The position numbers and the translations under genes are program-made. From Pavlovales sp. CCMP2436 (taxonomy: Eukaryota; Haptophyta; Pavlovophyceae; Pavlovales), in the NCBI GenBank assembly GCA_026770615.1, contig MU631548.1, positions 91,281 through 119,163 of the forward strand: a DNA stretch of 27,883 nucleotides, in the 5' to 3' direction. Position 1 is the first letter of the stretch. Every line of letters starts with the position of its first letter. Below the pieces are notes generated by a model. It made no database searches, was not told the origin of the DNA, and saw only the letters and a program-made list of their open reading frames with translations. Below, one piece after another: positions 25,097 through 27,883 of this stretch.

Positions 25097-27883
25097 ATGG
25101 TGATGATGGCCGCGGCAGCGGTCACGCGGTGGGCGCTCGCCCTCTCGACGCCCGTGCTCTACCGGAGCGCGGCCGAGGCCGGGCGCAAGCACGAGAACAC
25201 CAGACTCGCGCGCGTGCCGGGCGAGGTGGGCGCCTTGCAGCTCTCGCTCGACTTCAAGCAGGTATGCTCGAAGCTCTGTCGACGCGTTGGTACCACCGCA
25301 AGGTGACGCTAAAGCTCAGCAGAGCGACGCTCAGACGCTGACACCCGGGGCCTCCTGGACGCAGAAACTGCGCCCCGGGCGGTAGAAGGGGCATCATAAC
25401 ATAACATAACAGCCCCAACCCCCTCCCCCCCCCCACCACCCCACCCACCCACCACCCCACTCCCCCCACTCCCACCCACCCTTCGGCTTCAAGCTGGTAC
25501 TCCCATTTCCCTCCCTCGTCCCCCCCCACCCACCACCCCACCCACAACCCCACTCCACCCCACTCCCCCCCACTCCCACCCACCCTTCGGCTTCAAGCTG
25601 GTACCCCCATTCCCCTCCCTCGTCCCCCCCCACCCACCCCACCACCCCACTCCTCCCCACTGCACGCCTCTACCACCCTTCGGCTTCAAGCTGGTAACCC
25701 CACAATCCCCCCCCCCTTTATCCATTTGACTTACGAATTCAGTGCCCTCTAATCACGATGCAGGTTGACCTCGTAACGGGCAAAAGTAGCACGCACCGCA
25801 CTCCAGTAAAAAGTAATACTATTAGGCTACTAGTTGAGCACACTCACAGTGTAGCCATCTTCATCAAGGCTGATTGCTGTTCAGGAGGGCTGAACGACCC
25901 CTTCCACTGCAGATATCATGAAAGCCACCTTCCTCAACGCCTAGGGCGTTTGCGGGTGTGTTGAAGGGTCATACTAACTAACTAACTAGGTTGACCTCGT
26001 GTCGGGGAAGATGAGCACGCACCGCACTTTCTACCGCATCGCGCCCGGCGGTGGATGTGTGCTTTCGCTTGCTCACGCCGTGGCAGTAGATCCCTCCGTA
26101 AAGCTGTGCGTCGCATCGCAGGACGGCAGGTGTTTAAATATCTAGAAATACGTCCGTCCCCTGACAGGTCTCCACCGGACCTGAGCGTTGCGAGAACACT
26201 CGGATCAAGAGACCTTTGCAGAGGTGTGCCAGTATGGCACTAGCCCTAGCCCCAACCCCAACCCGAGCACCTAGCCCTCAAAACTAACCCCCCCCTTCCC
26301 CTGGCCCCTTCCCCCTTAATGCAGTCGCCAGCTTCGCGTGCGTGCCGAGTCAGCGGACGGAGTGGGGGGCAATGAGGTGCTGGAGCTGTGGGGGGGCGCG
26401 CACCTGCTACGCCGCAAGGCACTCGGGGGACGCCTGGGAAAGGTTAGTTGGTAAATTAGTTAGTTAGCAAGCCACTCCGGGGACGTCTGGGAAAGGTTAG
26501 TTAGTTACTTAGTTAGTATGCGAGTAGTTACTTACTTAGTTAGTTAGTATGGCCCTTCAACACACCCGCAGACACCCTAGGCGTTGAGGGAGGTGGCTTT
26601 CATGATATCTGCAGTAGGAATGGTGCGCGTGCGAGTACCGATCATGAGAAGTTTCACACTAGCTGCATTTTGAAACAGCGGGTTTGCTTAATAATAATTA
26701 TGCGATTATTACCTGCGGTCCGCAATATCTGTTCCGGACCACGGCTGGGCTGCGCCCGTGAGTATGGATCTGTGTTCGACGATTAGAAGATAGTAAGCAA
26801 CCACGAGAAATGTGCCATTTTCGTTATTGCTGTAGCAAAATAAACACTGTGATGTTGCAATTTGCCACACACACACACACACACACACTGTGGCAATAAA
26901 ATCAATTAAAATAAATGCACGTGGCGATTACATAGTGCACATGTGAGTATCGATGATGAAACTATCATTAGCACTTGTCCTGTTGCCTCGGGGGTAGGCT
27001 GGGAGTTGTCCGATAGAGACCTGGAACTGCTTTTTATTCTCCTTCGCGATAAATCACTCTGGTAGCTTTCGAAAACGTTGGATCTCCCCTCCGCCATCCT
27101 GCTTCGTAATTAGTCATAGCCCCCGCTTAATAACTAAAGGCCGGGTCTCAATCGGACAGGGCTGGGAGAGGGGGTTGGTTGCAACGCTATTTAAAGTTGC
27201 CTATGAAAAACGGCAAAGCGTCCCCAGAGGTGTTTCAAACGTAGGTTTGAAAATATTTGTGCCTGGGTTGCAACCTGTTCACTTTTCAAAATTTGCAAAG
27301 GCGGCCCTCGGAGATATTTCCGAGGGCCGCCTTTGAAAACGTTGAAAAGAAATCTCCGAGGGCCGCCTTTGAAAATTTTGAAAAGGGAACATGCTGGCCT
27401 GGGTTGATTGCCTCTGACTGTCTAGACTGTTCCTCCTCGAACTGTCTACGCCGCAAGCCTTTCTCTCTCTCTCTCTCCCTCCCTCCCTCCCTCCCTATCT
27501 CCCTCCCTCTCTCTCTCTCTCTCCCTCCCTCCCTCCCTCCCTCTCTCCCCCTCTCCCTCTCTCTCCCTCTCTCTCCCTCTCTCTCTCTCTCTCTCTTTCT
27601 CTCTGTGCCCATGCTTGCCTGACTATCCTCACTTTCCGTCCGCATACCTCTAATACCTAAACCCCCCCCCCCCTCCCCTTCTAAAAACCTCCCCTTCTAA
27701 AAAGGTGTATTCCGATGGCGTGTTTGGCGAGCCTCAGTTCTCCCCCGATGGCACACGCGTGGTCTTTCTTGCGGAGCGCAACCCGCCCGCCAAGTTCAAG
27801 TCCTACTTCGACGAGGGTGGCGAGCCCTCATCAGCAGCAGCAGCAGCAACTACAGGAAAGAACCTAACCTTAACCCCCCCCCC
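25097..27883 (+). CDS. Acylaminoacyl-peptidase-like gene, 5' exons (partial)
   Basis: Four exons are proposed. Exon 1, 25097-25261 (ATG choice tentative), has TPVLYRSAAEAG and ends LSLDFKQ before GTATGC. Exon 2, 25990-26129, reads VDLVSGKMSTHRTFYRIAPG to ASQDG. Exon 3, 26325-26442, runs LRVRAESADG, EVLELWGGAHLLRRKAL, GRLGK. Exon 4, from 27705, has VYSDGVFGEPQFSPDGTRVV then FLAERNPPAKFKSYF. Phases agree at all junctions. The exon 3-4 product matches the N-terminal beta-propeller of acylaminoacyl-peptidase (S9 prolyl oligopeptidase family): an E-x-W/LW segment, the V-Y-x-D turn, F-S-P-D-G blade repeat and A-E-x-x-x-P-K-x-x-S-(F/Y)-F. This cytosolic enzyme removes N-acylated residues from peptides. 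The catalytic hydrolase domain is beyond the window. A CAG run (about 27832-27848) encodes poly-Ala in a linker. Confidence 0.65.
25325..25398 (-). repeat. Dispersed repeat C, copy 2
   Basis: Reverse complement of 466-539; continues into ATAACATAACATAAC, a short AACAT-type tandem tail. Confidence 0.8.
25410..25720 (+). repeat. C-rich minisatellite, three units
   Basis: Units of roughly 90-100 bp, each with CTTCGGCTTCAAGCTGGTA (at about 25484, 25584 and 25679) followed by CCCATT, CTCCCTCGTCC and CCCACC-rich filler. Long Gly/Trp-rich ORFs on the minus strand are by-products. Confidence 0.9.
25764..25989 (-). mobile_element. Duplicated exon edge plus TTAG-tailed element, copy 2
   Basis: 25764-25802 is a 39-bp copy (6 mismatches by eye) of the first 39 bases of exon 2 (25990-26028), each preceded by AG. 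Between them lies a 187-bp insert beginning near a GTAAAAAG donor-like site (25806) and ending with the reverse of the TTAG element: body 25838-25970, then ATACTAACTAACTAACTAG. The tail offers TACTAAC branch-site matches and an AG. Confidence 0.75.
26130..26324 (+). other. Intron 2 of the peptidase-like gene
   Basis: 195 nt, GTGTTT donor and CTTAATGCAG acceptor preceded by a strong C/T tract (26289-26316). Removal joins QDG, a split Ser codon and RQLRV in frame. It contains a family H element. Confidence 0.65.
26137..26222 (+). mobile_element. MITE-like family H copy inside intron 2
   Basis: Matches 24779-24862 from ATCTAGAAATACGTCC to AGACCTTTGCAGAG, with a single arm only. It starts within 10 bp of the intron's donor. 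Confidence 0.8.
26416..26502 (+). repeat. Direct duplication of the exon 3 donor edge
   Basis: 26416-26449 and 26469-26502 are 34-bp direct repeats with three mismatches, both ending GGGAAAGGTTAGTT, so the exon-intron junction is present twice. TTAG units lie between and after the copies. Only the first donor keeps the frame open; reading past it gives a stop after four codons. Confidence 0.8.
26535..26620 (+). repeat. TTAG-tailed dispersed element, copy 3
   Basis: Plus orientation, matching 571-650: CTTAGTTAGTTAGTATGG, then GCCCTTCAACACACC and GAGGGAGGTGGCTTTCAT, then diverges. Preceded by more TTAG/TTAC units from about 26495. Confidence 0.8.
27296..27385. repeat. 17-bp perfect hairpin with a third direct arm
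   Basis: Arms 27296-27312 and 27319-27335 pair perfectly with a 6-nt loop. The right arm with its flank (TCCGAGGGCCGCCTTTGAAAA) is repeated directly at 27355-27376, so alternative foldings are possible. Confidence 0.85.
27463..27605 (+). repeat. CT/CCCT microsatellite block
   Basis: About 140 bp of CTCT and CCCT units. It lies in intron 3 and gives Arg/Glu- and Ser/Pro/Leu-rich spurious ORFs on the two strands. Confidence 0.95.

Larger units (their letters stand above)
25262..25989 (+). other. Intron 1 of the peptidase-like gene
   Basis: GTATGC donor at 25262. Two acceptors are available: GATGCAG at 25763, before a diverged copy of the exon 2 start, and CTAACTAG at 25989, before the full exon 2. 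It contains repeat C copy 2 (25325-25398), a C-rich minisatellite, and the TTAG-tailed element in reverse. Confidence 0.6.
26443..27704 (+). other. Intron 3 of the peptidase-like gene, repeat-filled
   Basis: 1262 nt, GTTAGT donor, acceptor CTTCTAAAAAG preceded by a C-run (27662-27678). It contains TTAG element copy 3 (26535-26620), a CA microsatellite (26863-26888) flanked by CCACA/TGTGG, a three-arm hairpin cluster and a CT-rich block. Stretches between these show nothing else. Confidence 0.6.

Noticed and set aside
25254..25725. Gly/Trp-rich minus-strand ORFs
   Set aside because: They are translations of the C-rich minisatellite in an intron.
26236..26300. Telomere-like repeats (CCCTAGCCCCAACCCC)
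   Set aside because: Irregular units, only a few, and located in the pyrimidine tract of intron 2.
27286..27645. Arg/Glu-rich minus ORF and Ser/Pro-rich plus ORF
   Set aside because: By-products of the CT/CCCT microsatellite.
1..27883. An intact integrated giant virus or virophage
   Set aside because: No capsid, packaging ATPase or protease was recognised, and viral-like genes are broken and in conflicting orientations.

Overview
This window looks like nuclear DNA of a unicellular eukaryote, probably an alga, that carries remnants of DNA viruses and many dispersed repeats. A cellular eukaryotic origin is supported by candidate GT-AG spliceosomal introns that restore reading frames (20420-20513; 25262-25989, 26130-26324 and 26443-27704), C-rich tracts before 3' splice sites, an EF-hand/ankyrin gene, an acylaminoacyl-peptidase-like gene, and simple repeats. 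A haptophyte or similar alga is my best guess, but nothing here proves the lineage. Bacterial genomes are ruled out by the introns and gene density.

Layout. 1-6.3 kb is a mosaic of diverged repeats around one intact gene, a secreted class I methyltransferase-like protein (2678-3496, minus). 6.3-8.28 kb is GC-rich viral debris: an N-truncated small ORF, a D5-type SF3 helicase fragment lying antisense between two minus-strand protein fragments, and the first 36 or so codons of another gene. 8.28-13.3 kb is an AT-richer island of about 5 kb with all genes on the minus strand: a GIY-YIG-like nuclease, a zinc-finger protein, two proteins of unknown function, and a long replication-type region ending in a superfamily 1 helicase. 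That helicase has an in-frame TAG, a 71-nt candidate intron, and is cut off before its last motifs. 13.3-14.25 kb is a tandem-repeat array. 14.7-15.3 kb may hold stray host exons. 15.4-18.7 kb is GC-rich viral material again: a zinc-binding HNH-like gene, then a broken D5-type primase-helicase. 19.2-19.7 kb (minus) is a decayed HUH replication initiator that abuts a host EF-hand/ankyrin gene (19.7-20.7 kb). 21.8-22.7 kb (minus) is a broken unrecognised gene. 23-25 kb is repeats. From 25.1 kb to the window end is the 5' half of an acylaminoacyl-peptidase-like gene whose introns are filled with repeats.

How it fits together. Three or four replication proteins (two D5/SF3 types, an SF1 helicase, an HUH Rep) lie within 13 kb in conflicting orientations and states of decay. 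This suggests several viral or transposon-like insertions rather than one intact virus. No capsid, packaging ATPase or integrase was recognised. Nearly every relic carries small indels, often in short repeats, so either genuine decay or an indel-prone assembly is possible; the intact 272-codon methyltransferase and 229-codon GIY-YIG ORF argue against uniformly poor sequence.

The most interesting signal is in the peptidase gene. Two introns carry a TTAG/CTAA-tailed dispersed element next to imperfect direct duplications of the adjoining exon edge, and the element's tail supplies TACTAAC-like branch sites plus an AG in one orientation and GTTAGT donors in the other. This resembles intron birth or remodelling by a mobile element.
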